Shown: one piece after another, positions 13,408-24,303 of the stretch
How the letters are laid out: each line of letters opens with the position of its first letter
Position numbering within the stretch: the first letter of the stretch is position 1
Assembly (NCBI GenBank): GCA_018881555.1
Contig: JACAXG010000013.1
Coordinates: 7,044,191 to 7,108,190, forward strand
Length of the DNA stretch: 64,000 nucleotides
Reading direction: 5' to 3'
DNA from: Amblyornis subalaris
Taxonomy: Eukaryota; Chordata; Aves; Passeriformes; Ptilonorhynchidae
Notes under the pieces: model-generated
Databases searched by the model: none
The model's input: only the letters and a program-made list of their open reading frames with translations
What the model was told of the DNA's origin: nothing
Translations under genes and position numbers: made by a program

Positions 13408-15935
13408 AAGTTAAAACAACTCAAGTTAGTAAATCAGACCGTAGTTCTAAAAGTTTTCAAAGCTTAATTAATCACAACAGCAATAGGCAGCCTTTTCAGC
13501 AATAGCCCAGCAGCTCTACTGATCTTACATGTGTACTCAGCATCACTGAAACACCAGCAAAATAATTTATGGACAGTGACAGAAAAGCTGCTACCAACAA
13601 CTAATAATCAGAAAAAAACCATATAATGCACAATTATGAAAGATAAAATAAAGTTCGATGGGCACAACTGAAATTTAGGGGTAAATAATCACAAATTCAC
13701 ACACCTAGTTTCAAATACCAAACCCCTGGAGCAACAGGAACAGTGCTTTGCCCATGACCACAGACAACTGTGCAGGAATCAATCTGAAGGGCACAGGCTA
13801 ATAAGGAAAGGAAGGAAAAGCAAGGAAACATCTGAACAGGTAAGATTTCTTGAGATAAAAGGATTAAGAGGCTTGGTTGCTTTTCCTTCAGATTTTGGAG
13901 ATCAAAATGAAATAGAAACTCAGGATTTTCACTCTGTGTGAGGAGAAATAAGAAAAACAAACACAGAACTTCTGCAGCACCAAGGATTACTGCTTATTCT
14001 GTAATAATGCAGATGGTGATGGATGCTCAGATGGTCTAGAAGACAAGGAAACATTATGAAACACAGCTGGAGTATTTAATCTGCAAAGAATCAGAATAAA
14101 GGCATTTTGATTTTACAGGCTGTGATGCTGCAGCTCAAACAGGCTGGATGCAGCCACACAAATGCAGTTGGCTGTGCAGTGCTCACAGAGGGGTCACTGC
14201 CTGTGTGCTGGGGAGAGCCTGAGGAGGTGTAAGGAGCACCTGCTGCTCTCATTGCAGTGCTGTGTTTGGTTACACCCTGACTTGCCTTTATTCCAGCATT
14301 ATGCACATCTCCTTGAACACCCTGCTTCAGACCACAGAGTTAATTGCCTTTTTTTCTTCTCCAAGGCTGCCCGTGCAGAGGCACTGTGCCTGGACATAAC
14401 TGCTATGGCTCCCGAGGAGCCTGACAAGCAATTAGCTGAAGGTTCATGTGCTGGCAGAGGCAGTGATCTGTGCTGGTAATCTGTTCAGATTCTTGTTTCC
14501 TGAAGTTTTGTGAAAAAGCACAAATTACTGTTCTTGCAGAACAGTTGTTCATTGTCAAGAGCAAATAAAGCCTATCTTTAGCAAAAACCTATGATCTGTT
14601 CACTCACGATAAAAGCAAGTGCTACAGTCAGACCAAATTACAGATTATGGAGATTTTTTGCAGCTGACTGCTTTAGAAGAACGGATCCAATCTCTCTTTA
14701 GCAAAGGAGGAGAGATCACATAGTTCCAGGGTGTGCCTACAGCTCCACTGAAGCCCTGCCTTTGTCTCCAACAGCACTTAAAATCTATGACAGTGTAAGG
14801 AAGAAAACTGAAGTTCAGTAATCAGAAAGTTTTAAAACCACTTATGCTTCTGGAGTTTTCATTATTGTGTAAATCCTTTCCAGCTTCATCTCTTAGAAAT
14901 CTCTCCAAATGCAAATGCACCCAAGGTACTCCTGGCGTGGACTAGACAGCAGGAAAAAAAAAAAGCTTAGCTTAGGCCTGACAAAAAGCATTTCTTCCAC
15001 TGTCACTAACACTTTCACATGACACTGCACTTCTTTTTCCTACTGCTTTCAATACAAGTGTTATCCCTTAATAGTTACACTACACATAAACACTGCTTTC
15101 TCCCATATAAATTCCCACCCTATAAATAGAAGCCAGGTAACAAAGTATTTTTTAAAGTTTTCATCTATATATATTTTCATACGTTTTGTTTTGAATTCTT
15201 GTAAAGAGCTGTGAGACCAAAACATCCATCAAAGTCAGCAGCCTGCATGGTGGCCAGTGCCTCCAATCTCCTGACCATCACTGGGGAGCAGCTTGGGGGA
15301 TGAAACGATGGTGACAGACCCGACATAGAACATTATATCTGGTGACTATGAAAGTTAAACGTGCTGGTGCTTCTGCTCTTTCAAGTTGCAAGTAGGAGGG
15401 GGAGTTATTTTTAGCCCCAGGTATTACAGGGAGACATCAAACGCTGATGTTGGAGGGGACAGTGGTGATTAGCTGAAAGCCAGACAGCAGCGTTCCTGTA
15501 ACGACAGCTATTGCACCGTGTGCCACTTGCAAATGGAAGTGTGCCTAAAAATATACAGCAATGGGACAAAAATACACTGCAAAAATTACAGAGCTAATGG
15601 GACATCCAAAAAAATATGGTGAGATGCTGGAATCTTTCTGCAGCAGCACAAAATTCCTTAATCAGACAATAAAGGATCATTCTTTTCAGCAGAGTTCTCG
15701 GAGATGGCTTTAGCACTCTGTAACAGGCAGTGCAGGGTGGCACTACAGCTCCAGGACATTTCTTAGGAATCAGCTTGTTTTGGCTTGACTACACCTGACA
15801 GGTCTCTCTGTGACCTGTGGCAATGAGCATGACCAGGACACAGCCTGACGTGGCCAAATCCAGACTCTCACAAGCCCTGCTTGCACTCAGACACTGATGC
15901 TGGGAGCAAGCACAGCTACTGAGGCAGACACACCT
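13408..15935. other. Non-coding single-copy DNA, nothing recognised
   Basis: No gene, RNA or repeat is recognised. From here to 27876 no N base occurs, in contrast to the preceding 11 kb. The block around 15540-15700 is AT-rich unique sequence that could be conserved, but nothing in the sequence alone proves it. Confidence 0.5.
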
Positions 15936-16413
15936 TGATACTGAGGGGCTGGAGCGTGTCCAGGGAAGGGCAATGGGGCTGGGGAAGGGTCTGGAGCATA
16001 ATTCTCATGACGAGTGACTGAGGGAGCTCTGGGGGCTCAGCCTGAAGAAAAGGAGGCTCGGGGGGACTTTCTCACTCTCTAAAACTACCTGAAAGGAGGT
16101 TGTAGCCGGGGGCGGGGTCAGGCTCTTCTCACAGATAACAAGCGACAGGACAAGAGGAAACAGCCTCAAGCTGTGTCAGGGGAGGTTTAGGTTGGATACT
16201 GGAAAAAAATTCTTCACTGACAGGGTTGTGAGGCATTGGAACAGGCTGCTCAGGTCGGTGGTGGGGTCACCATCCCTGGAGAGATTTAAAAGATGCGTAG
16301 ATGTGGCACCTGGGGACATGGTTTAGTGGTGGCCTTGGCAGTGCTGTGGTAACAGTTGGACTTGATGATCTCAGAGGGCTTTTCCAACCTAAAAAATTCT
16401 GTGATTCTATGAT
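15936..16413 (+). mobile_element. CR1 LINE 3' end, 5'-truncated, plus strand
   Basis: This is one of the most complete CR1 pieces in the window. It starts in the GGGGCTGGAGCGTGTCCAG block that lies near the end of the CR1 reverse-transcriptase frame. It continues through AACTACCTGAAAGGAGGTTG, AGCGACAGGACAAGAGGA, TTCTTCACTGACAGGG, GGAACAGGCTGC and TTGGACTTGATGATCTC to the tail AATTCTGTGATTCTATGATG. About 480 bases are kept, so it is strongly 5'-truncated and cannot encode a working protein. No clear target-site duplication was seen. Confidence 0.96.
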
Positions 16414-19400
16414 GCAGTGGGTTTAGGAGTACAGTAGTGACTCTAGGAGCCCAGCCAGGTGGTAATGTCTATACATCTACATATCGATCAGTAAGACAGT
16501 GGTTTTTAATTTACTGGGGATATTTTTTTCCCCGAATAATTTAAAAATTGCTTGTTGGAGAAATTCAGAGGATCTAAGTTTCACTAAATTTTTCTCAGCT
16601 GCTAAGGACATATTCCTTGCCAGGATATTGTGTTCCTGTCCCTTGGGGTTGGCAGGGGGGAGCTGACTCCAGGCAAATGTCTCAGAATTCAGACACAGAG
16701 GTGGTGGGCAGAGCAGTAGATGGCACCAGCATCCTGCCAGACAGAACAGAGCAGCAGCAGAAATCCCTCCTGATGTGTTTTTCAGAATGCAGAGGAAAAA
16801 GTATTGCAAAGGCAATAGAGATATTAAAAATTGAAATTCCAGTTTATCTGGCATGAATACCTTTTGATTTACACATGCCTAACCCACAGCCAGTGGCCTG
16901 GGATGCATGTTGTGTCAGAGGGATGGAAGGTAGAGAGAGATCCACAAGTCCTTACATATAGCAAGTGTTTAAGGGGTGCTGCCCACTGATCCTTCTGTCT
17001 GTGCTCTGGTGTTTCGAGCAGGGCAATAATTTCCTCAATTCTGAAAGGCCTTCACAAGAAACACAGAATAGAACAGAACAGTGACAGCAGGAGGTCGGAC
17101 AGAGATGTATATTTGATCATCTTTTAGCACCTGAAGAATGGGCCTGCAGGGAACCTGTCATTGCTTACTTCTGTTCCTTACTAGACATAACAAGCGCTGG
17201 GAAATGCTGTGCTTCCCTTCTAAGTGACATTTTGTTCATCACTCAAACCCCCCAGTTTTGCCATCTCCTGAGCTTCTTCCACCCAAAAAATTATTCCTCA
17301 GATCTGATCCTTTCCTGCAACAGAGATAAACGAAAAACCACAGCTATTCGGACCCATCTGCTCTCTGCCTCTGACTGTATAAGCCACAGTGAGGTGCCTG
17401 TCCCCTTGCTGTGCACTCATGGAGCTCCTGGGGAGGTTTTCAAGGTGCTCTGGCAAGTACCAGAAATTATTCTCTTGCACTGAATCAAGTAATGGGCAGG
17501 AGAAAACTCGACAAGTCCTGGGAGAGCCAAGGCTATTAACAGTGTCACAGTGGCAGTGATCCTATTAGCCAGCAACCTTTCAGAGCAGAGCATTCCCTGG
17601 AGATGGAAAGCAGCCAGTCCCTGCCCTCTGCTCCTGTAACAGCTCTCTGAGCTCTCTGAGCAGCAGAGGAGGATGCCCTGGTCAGCAGATGAGCCACTGT
17701 GATCCTCCCCAGGGCTCACATCCACCTCTGGGAAGCCCTCGCTCAGGGGCCAGCGACACTCCCAGCCCTTACTCTGGAGCATGGCAGATTTCAGGGTCTT
17801 GGTATCTCTGCTGCTTTCCAAATATTCAATTCTCTCAGTGAGCTTTTCTAGCCTGGAGTGCAGTCATTTTCTCAGGGTAAGGTGCTGCACAGTTAATCAC
17901 TCCCAAGCCATGCACCTTTTCCATCCTCCTATAGGCAAGAACTTCCTGCCCACTCCTTTTGTGCCGGTGAGAGCAGGAACATATTCCTCAAAGAGGAGAC
18001 AATGCACATGTGCCAGACACATTACAGATAGAACAACTATGTTATCTTATGAGAAAAAAGTAGAGTTGTATTAGTTATACAAATCTGAAATTGCACACAG
18101 GCAAATAGGTGATGTTGATTTCAGTTATTTCATTAGAAATCAAATGAATTTATGAATTTCCATTAATCTAGAGAAATACTTCGTGTGTTTCAGTCAACAA
18201 CTTGCTGGCAGTTTACACAGAATCAGCTGAAACCAGATGCTGCTGCCACCTGGAACAAAGGGCAGAGACAGTGACCTTTACCTAATTATTTAAATTACTT
18301 TGAAGTATGTGAAACTAAGAGATAAGAAATTCCATTATAATCAAAACTGGTCTGCTTCCTTCCATTCATTAAATATTCAACTTCATCACCAAACACAGTT
18401 AATATTCTCCGTCTGAATTTGAGGATTTTTAATAATGCATTAAATTATTCCTTGGGGTTCACTGAGACTTCATAGCATACACAATAGTTTTCTTCAATGC
18501 TTATATACACAAAGCAGCAGGTCGGTTACCCAGGAAGTGTCTGACTGACAACCTTTACATCTTTACAAATTAAAAATTTTGCACGGAATGGCCAGCAGCC
18601 ACACTGTGATCCTAATTGCAGTGGGCAGTGCATATCCGTCTGGAGCCTCTTCCCTGGATGCAATTAAAATGACTCTTTTAAGTGCTGGATACATGTTTGG
18701 AAAATTAATTCCTTATTGCAAATAATATATCAACTAAAATGCTCTCTCTTTCCTTTTATAAAGGATCCAGGTGTGGTGGGAGGGGAGTCTGGGCAGCACA
18801 ATCGGGCGTGTGCCCCGGGGCCACACTGTTACCCTGTAGTCTGACCTCAATTTCATACTCAAACCTCCTTTCAAGTCATACCGAAAAATTATTGTTCAAT
18901 AACAAAAAACCTCTTTGAATGCCCATGACCATATTGCAGTTAAGAAAAACCCTGGGAGTATGTATAAAGCATTGATAATTATTTTAATTTCCACAATTAT
19001 GCCTAAGACTAAAGTTTAAACTGCTTGTGAACCCTGGATAAGTGGGTTCCTGGCAGAATATCCCTGAATCAATTCTTCTGTATCTCACAGGTTTTGGCAC
19101 ACACCAGTACTGCTAGCAAGTGAATCTTTCGGCTTTTGGATAATTGTCATTCCTGTCTCAGACCTGGAAGGAGCAGTGACAAAATGGTGTGAGATACTTT
19201 AGCTAATTGTTTCCTCTTGCCAGTGAACATGAAACTGGTGGTCCTACAGTTGTTAGCAAAGATCATCGAGCCAAGACAACATGTGTCTGCTTGACCTTTT
19301 TCACCTCTTGCCCTGTTTCCAGAAGGAGACTTACTATAGCATTTTTTCCTCCCTTTTCTAGATTCTACAGTAACAAAGTGCCCTCTGCCATGTTCCATGT

Positions 19401-20549
19401 GGAGCCTGTTATTCAGGAAATAAAACTTGCGTGGCTTGGGATCCAGAACAGATAATTTGTACTCAGGCTCTCCAACTCTTCTCTGTGAAGTCAGAATTGA
19501 TTTGGGAGCTCTCCGAGGCCGCAGTTACAGCAGCACCGTGCCACGAGCAGGGAGCCTGGGGCCAGAAGGCTTTTAGGTCAAACCGCAGCAATTTGGGGAC
19601 AGCGATTTCTGCAGTACAGCTGAACTCTGGAGCTCCCTTTGGGGCAGCTCCCCCAGGCAGGGATCAGCTGTAAAGGTTTTTCTCCTGCCAGTGTTCTCCA
19701 AAGTTTTCTGGGACAGAGCTGCTTGGGAGATGGGGAGCTGTGTGATGAGGGAAATTCCTGTTTTTCTGAAGGAGCAATAATGCCTTGAGATGCAGGACTG
19801 GCATCCAGAAAGGCTGAGGGGACTGCCCTTGTGTGCTTATACAGGTCTCAGGGTCTAATATGTGTGTGTCAGCCTGGAAGCCTGCAGTTCATCTTTATTT
19901 CTGCAATATTTTAGCTGGGGGTGTTACATAGAAATATTGCCATCTTTGCAGATGCTCTAGAGTTGGCAGTAAGGGAGAGTATAGCTGCACCTTCCCTTGG
20001 GTTTCTGGAAAGGCAGACAGCAAAGCTATTTATATCCCAGCTCTCAGCCTGCCTATACACATTTTCAGAATCTTCCACATTTCATTCCAGCTTTGAGCTA
20101 CCCTTTAATTTCTTTTGCTTCTGTTATCCTCATGGGACTTCTCAGATTTACTGGATTGTCACGGGTATTTGCTTTTGCTCAGTTATAATTATTGCCTTTC
20201 ACATATTTTTAGTACAGGTGGCTCTACTGTGTGTCAACCACGCTAAAAAGGGGCGAGTAGGTTGTTTAGAAGCTGTGGAGATGTGTTATTAATGTGAATT
20301 TTAGGTTTAACAGCAGTACCAAAACAAAATATTGACCTTATAACCTACTGCTAGCTGTACCACATTGCACTGAAGATCTAGGAAAGATGAGCAGTACTTC
20401 CAAAGGGATAGTCCCTATTAAAGGGAAAACATAGAAACTTGCACAGATGACACTAAAGGTTTAAATGTATAACATTCAACGAGCCTGACTTTTTTGAGGT
20501 CTGAAAAAGTTACATGCAAACTTCTGGACAGATAGAATTTTATTGTTAG
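16414..20549. other. Non-coding DNA with a possibly conserved AT-rich block
   Basis: No gene is recognised. A GC-richer patch lies at about 17560-17780. From about 18100 to 18740 the sequence is AT-rich but of high complexity, with many TAAT, ATTA and AAATTA cores of the kind bound by homeodomain proteins, plus a CACCTGGAACAAAG stretch. That texture resembles vertebrate conserved non-coding elements. The call is inference only. Confidence 0.4.
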
Positions 20550-20594
20550 AATAATAATAATATTATATAATAGTTCATAATATTATAATAATAC
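20550..20594. repeat. AT-rich low-complexity block with twin palindromes
   Basis: The block is almost pure A and T. The self-complementary decamer ATAATATTAT occurs at 20557-20566 and again at 20577-20586, exactly 20 bases apart, so the region can fold as a cruciform or as a longer imperfect stem. It is probably a decayed AAT microsatellite. Confidence 0.8.
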
Positions 20595-23098
20595 ACTGTT
20601 ATAGTACTTTACTGTATGAATATTAAATCAGAAACCTTCCTATTTTTACACCTGTTATTTACTTCTTGATGAGATTTTGCTTCTTCTCCAGGGTTGCCAA
20701 GTCTCATGCAAGCTTTGAATACCAAAATCTTTTCAGATACATCATGTGACATTTCACTTCTCTTGGTAACTTTTGAGAAAAAGACTGGCTCAGATTGTGA
20801 ATTGGAAAGCCTACAGCTGCTCAGGTTTGGAGGAACAGGGTATTTAAGGGAGATGAAGACCAAGAAAAACATGAAAAATTGAGTCATTTACTTTTTTCTT
20901 GTTCTTTTGTAAGAAGAATCATACCTAGAGAGTACAATTAGTCTTTAGGCCTATCCTAATTTCTCTGTCATTTATCGAAAAGACAATCTTGTCTTCTATT
21001 AATAAAATTGAAGGCCTATATTCTTAGAAAACTCATCTGTAGCTTCTGTCATGGTGATGCTTGGACCAATTTTTATTATTGCTGGCATTAATTAACCAGG
21101 AGCATATGTGAGAATTTGTTTAAAAAAAGCTCACAAAACAAAATCCGAACACCTGTCTTATCACTAAATGAAATCCTGCCCATAGGTGAACTATCTCATA
21201 TTTTTTATGCCTTTTAGGCTTTATGCTTTTATTTCTTCTCTCCCAAATGAATGATGTGTGACAAAGATGTTGCTATCCCAGAGATAACAAGTCTCTGCAA
21301 GCTTTGTGCAAATGGACAGCTGAGAAGAGAAGAAATTTGTGAATGCTTCTGCTATGAATGGGTGCAGCAGGAACAATGCTTCTTGGGGATTAGAAAACCC
21401 AAATGAGAGACTTGAAAATACCCAAATGCTGAGACAATCAGCCATCCCTGCTGGAGTTTGTGTGAGGGAGCTCACTCCTCAGGCATGTGCAGCATTTGTT
21501 TTCTGATGGATAGTGTCTCTGATGTCTAAAGACTGGATGAAATGATGTTGAAGTTTTACTTAAATTCTGCCAAGAAGAAAAGAATTTCTCTGCCCGTGTC
21601 AGCCTGGCAGAGTGCTGGAGCCCTCCCTGCTCAGCAATAAATAGTTCACCTGAGGGAAAGTTCCTTAACACAGATTTTCCTCACACTCTGATTACCCAGG
21701 GCTGTCTCCTTGGCACAATTACGGCACCCATCACCATTAAAGAAAGGGAATATCCACTTCTGAGCTTCAGGAAGAAAATTACAGGTTTTCAAAAGAGAGA
21801 AATCAACCCTCAGGTCTTCCCTCAGCCCCTCAGCACTGCCTGGATGTGCCCACCCGCACAGCCACGAGCCCAGCTGACCCATTTTCTGAACGTACCTGGA
21901 CAGACAGCAGTGAGCTGCAATTAAAAATGTTCCCCTACAGGAGGTGTTTCACTGTTGGCACTCACAGGAAGTTATTCCACACAGCTCAGGTTTAAATTCC
22001 ATAGGCACTGAAGGAGATCTGAGTCTGCAGAGATGAAGGGTTAGTCTGGAGAGCTCACTCTCCAACTGATTTACAGAGGGATGGGGTGGCCTACGAGTCC
22101 TGTTCTCTTTTATGTTCTCCTTTGGGAAGAGTACTTGGGAGATGGGTATTTCTGCATTTCCCTACTTGGAAGTGCCATACAGGGGCTGCCTTCTCCTCTA
22201 TGGGATAGAGGAACAGCACATTTCTGCTTCTCTGCACACCTGAGTTGTTTCTCAAATCCATATCTGGCAGAAAAAACTGTCCAGGGTAAGATGTCAGAAA
22301 CAGAGGACAAGAGGCCAAAATCTGAAAGAATTTGATACACTTGCCCTAAGGAGCAAGTACACTCGACTTACTCTTATCTACCTCACATAAATCTCAGGGC
22401 AAAAAGAGCTTACAAACCTGTCTTGGCTTTTACTAGGCTTGGCAGCACAAAGCAGTCATCTTTCATAGCTGATTTCAGATTCCAAGGGGTGTTTTAATTC
22501 CTGAGAAATAAAAGGACATAACCTATAACAAGGAGCCAAGCACATGTCCAATAATTCCATTTACCTCAGTACCAGAAACTGATAATGATACCCAGGGCTC
22601 TTCTCCTGTGACAGGCTCAGAGGTGTCTGAAGACACACTTACTGCTCTTTGTTCATTAGAGACTCTCATGGTTTGAAGCTTTGAATAGCATCTGCTTTTC
22701 ATGACAGGATACCATGTACTCGTTACCCCAGTCAGAGACACGGTTTCACATTGCTCATATGAGGGTAAGCAAGCAGAGAACCAGGAAGCAAAGATGAGAA
22801 ACTGCCAATGCTCATAACACATCCCTGCTCTTTCATCAAATTTCTGGTCTGGAGAACTGCCAGAGTACTGAAAGGAAACCAAGAGACATGCAAGGAGCGA
22901 GGAGGAAAAAAGGAAATTATCACAAAGCTGATTGTATTGGATTTTCACAAGACTCACTGTCTGCCTTAGCAGACACACAGGCAGAATATGCACCAAGAGA
23001 AACAGCAAATTTGACAGCACTTTTCATCCCCACCCCAGCATACAGATGTCTGTCTCCCAGAATGAAGTAGATGGCTTTCCTCCAAAAAGGCAAGTTCC
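20595..23098. other. Non-coding single-copy DNA, nothing recognised
   Basis: No coding exon or RNA is supported. The 165-codon minus-strand open frame at 22523-23020 shows no domain and no recognisable protein. No masked base occurs in this stretch. Confidence 0.55.
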
Positions 23099-23330
23099 TC
23101 ATAAAATCACAGATAATGAGGGCTGGAAGTGACCTCGGAAACGCTCTGCCTGAGAGTCAGCTCTCCTCAGCCACTCCTGGGAGAGGCTCAGGGAGACCTT
23201 GGTGATGGAAGGGGCCTGCAGCCTCCAGGCACAGTATTTCAACACTTCACTCTGCTCAGCCATGAAATAATTTCCTAACCAGAATCACGCTTGCTGTAGT
23301 TCAAATTCCTTATTTCCATACTGGGAATTT
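23099..23330 (-). mobile_element. Old, diverged CR1-like fragment, minus strand
   Basis: The plus strand begins with AAAATCACAGATAATGAGGG followed by CTGGAAGTGACCTC, which resembles the start of minus-oriented CR1 3' ends. About 150 bases later TGAAATAATTTCCTAACC and CTTGCTGTAGTTCAAATTCC match the order of blocks further into the CR1 tail. Divergence is much higher than in the 2.6 or 16 kb copies, so this is probably an older subfamily. Boundaries are uncertain. Confidence 0.6.
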
Positions 23331-23631
23331 CATGCCTCAGCAAACATTTCTATAAGCTGGAACTGACCTGTGGCTATAATTGCTTAAAGCCAAAGCACCA
23401 TGGTTCGAATTAATTCCTACATCTCCACTCTTCACTCTCTACTTTCTGCTCCCCCTCCTTCAGAATGCCATGTTAACAATGACCTCTAAGTACACACTGT
23501 AGTGTAGCACATCTTGATGGAATATAAAGCCTACCGGTCAGGTAGTACAAATGAAATTAATTTCATTCATGGATTTTAATTTACTTCCTACTGAGTGATT
23601 TTTTGCATCCCAGGAAGATAATGCCAAAGTC
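23331..23631. other. Non-coding DNA between two old repeats
   Basis: Nothing coding is visible. At about 23401 a GGTTCGAAT motif resembles the B box of RNA polymerase III promoters, but no tRNA cloverleaf can be built around it. From about 23500 the sequence becomes complex and AT-rich. Confidence 0.45.
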
Positions 23632-23704
23632 AATAATGACTGTCACCATCATTTCAACCTTTCAGTTCAGTTTCCTCAATCACATCTGTAAACCAAGCTG
23701 GTTA
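23632..23704 (+). mobile_element. Possible MIR-type SINE core remnant
   Basis: CAGTTTCCTCA, then ATCTGTAAA and a short purine and TTAT block, follow the order of the MIR core (CAGTTTCCTCATCTGTAAAAT). The sequence has a five-base insertion, and upstream TCATTTCAACCTTTC resembles the ACTTAACCTCTC block. MIR copies in birds are very old, so survival of a readable core would suggest constraint. The match covers about 70 bases and could be chance. Confidence 0.35.
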
Positions 23705-23943
23705 TTGCTGTGAACTGCACGTGCTGTTTATCTGATTAGCTCCCTGTAAAGGCCCTGTCATTCCTTACCACGAAAGTAATTGCAACTCTAACTCGTTGAA
23801 CCCAGGCTAGAGGCTGCACAGCTTTCAGCTGCCTTCCAGCCCATCACTGGAGCTCAGCTCCGCCCTGGCTTCTGCACCTCGATGCCTCAGGCCAGCAGGT
23901 CATTGCAGAGCTCCTCACCAAATGCTTGTGTACAGCTCAGGAC
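23705..23943. other. Non-coding DNA, possibly conserved in its first half
   Basis: The text to about 23790 continues the complex sequence around the MIR-like core. The remainder is GC-richer with CAGCTC-type words and no recognisable gene. It ends at a CR1 3' terminus. Confidence 0.4.
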
Positions 23944-24303
23944 ATAGAATCACAGAATTGTTTAGGTTGGAAAAGCCCTCTAAAGTCATCGAGTCCAGCT
24001 GTTCCCTCAGCACTGCCAAGGCCACCACTAAACCCTGTCACCAAGTGCCACATCTACACATCCATTAAATCCCTTCGGGGATGAGGATTCCAACACTGCC
24101 CTGGGCAGCCTGTGCCAGTGCTTAACAACCCTTTCAGTGAAGAAATCTTTTCAAATATTCAATCTAAACTTCTCCTGGCATAGCTTGAGGCGATTTCCTC
24201 TTGGTAGATGTCTTGGGAGAAGAGACCAACCCCCATCCAGCTTCCAGGGAGTTGCAGAGAGTGAGAAGGTCCCCCCTGAGCCTCCTTTCCTCCAGACTGA
24301 GCA
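23944..24303 (-). mobile_element. CR1 LINE 3' end, 5'-truncated, minus strand
   Basis: It begins with ATAGAATCACAGAATTG and TTTAGGTTGGAAAAGCCCTC, then TCATCGAGTCCAGC, CACCAAGTGCCACATCTACA, CTGGGCAGCCTGTGCCAGTG, TTTCAGTGAAGAAATC and CCCCTGAGCCTCC. This is the minus-strand reading of a CR1 tail close to the subfamily of the copy at 15.9-16.4 kb. About 360 bases remain. Confidence 0.95.

Noticed and set aside
22523..23020. 165-codon minus-strand open frame
   Set aside because: No recognisable domain, overlapping frames on both strands, and no splice or poly-A context.
23390..23425. Possible tRNA or tRNA-derived SINE, from a GGTTCGAAT word
   Set aside because: Only the B-box-like word is present. 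No A box at the right distance and no acceptor or anticodon stems can be drawn.
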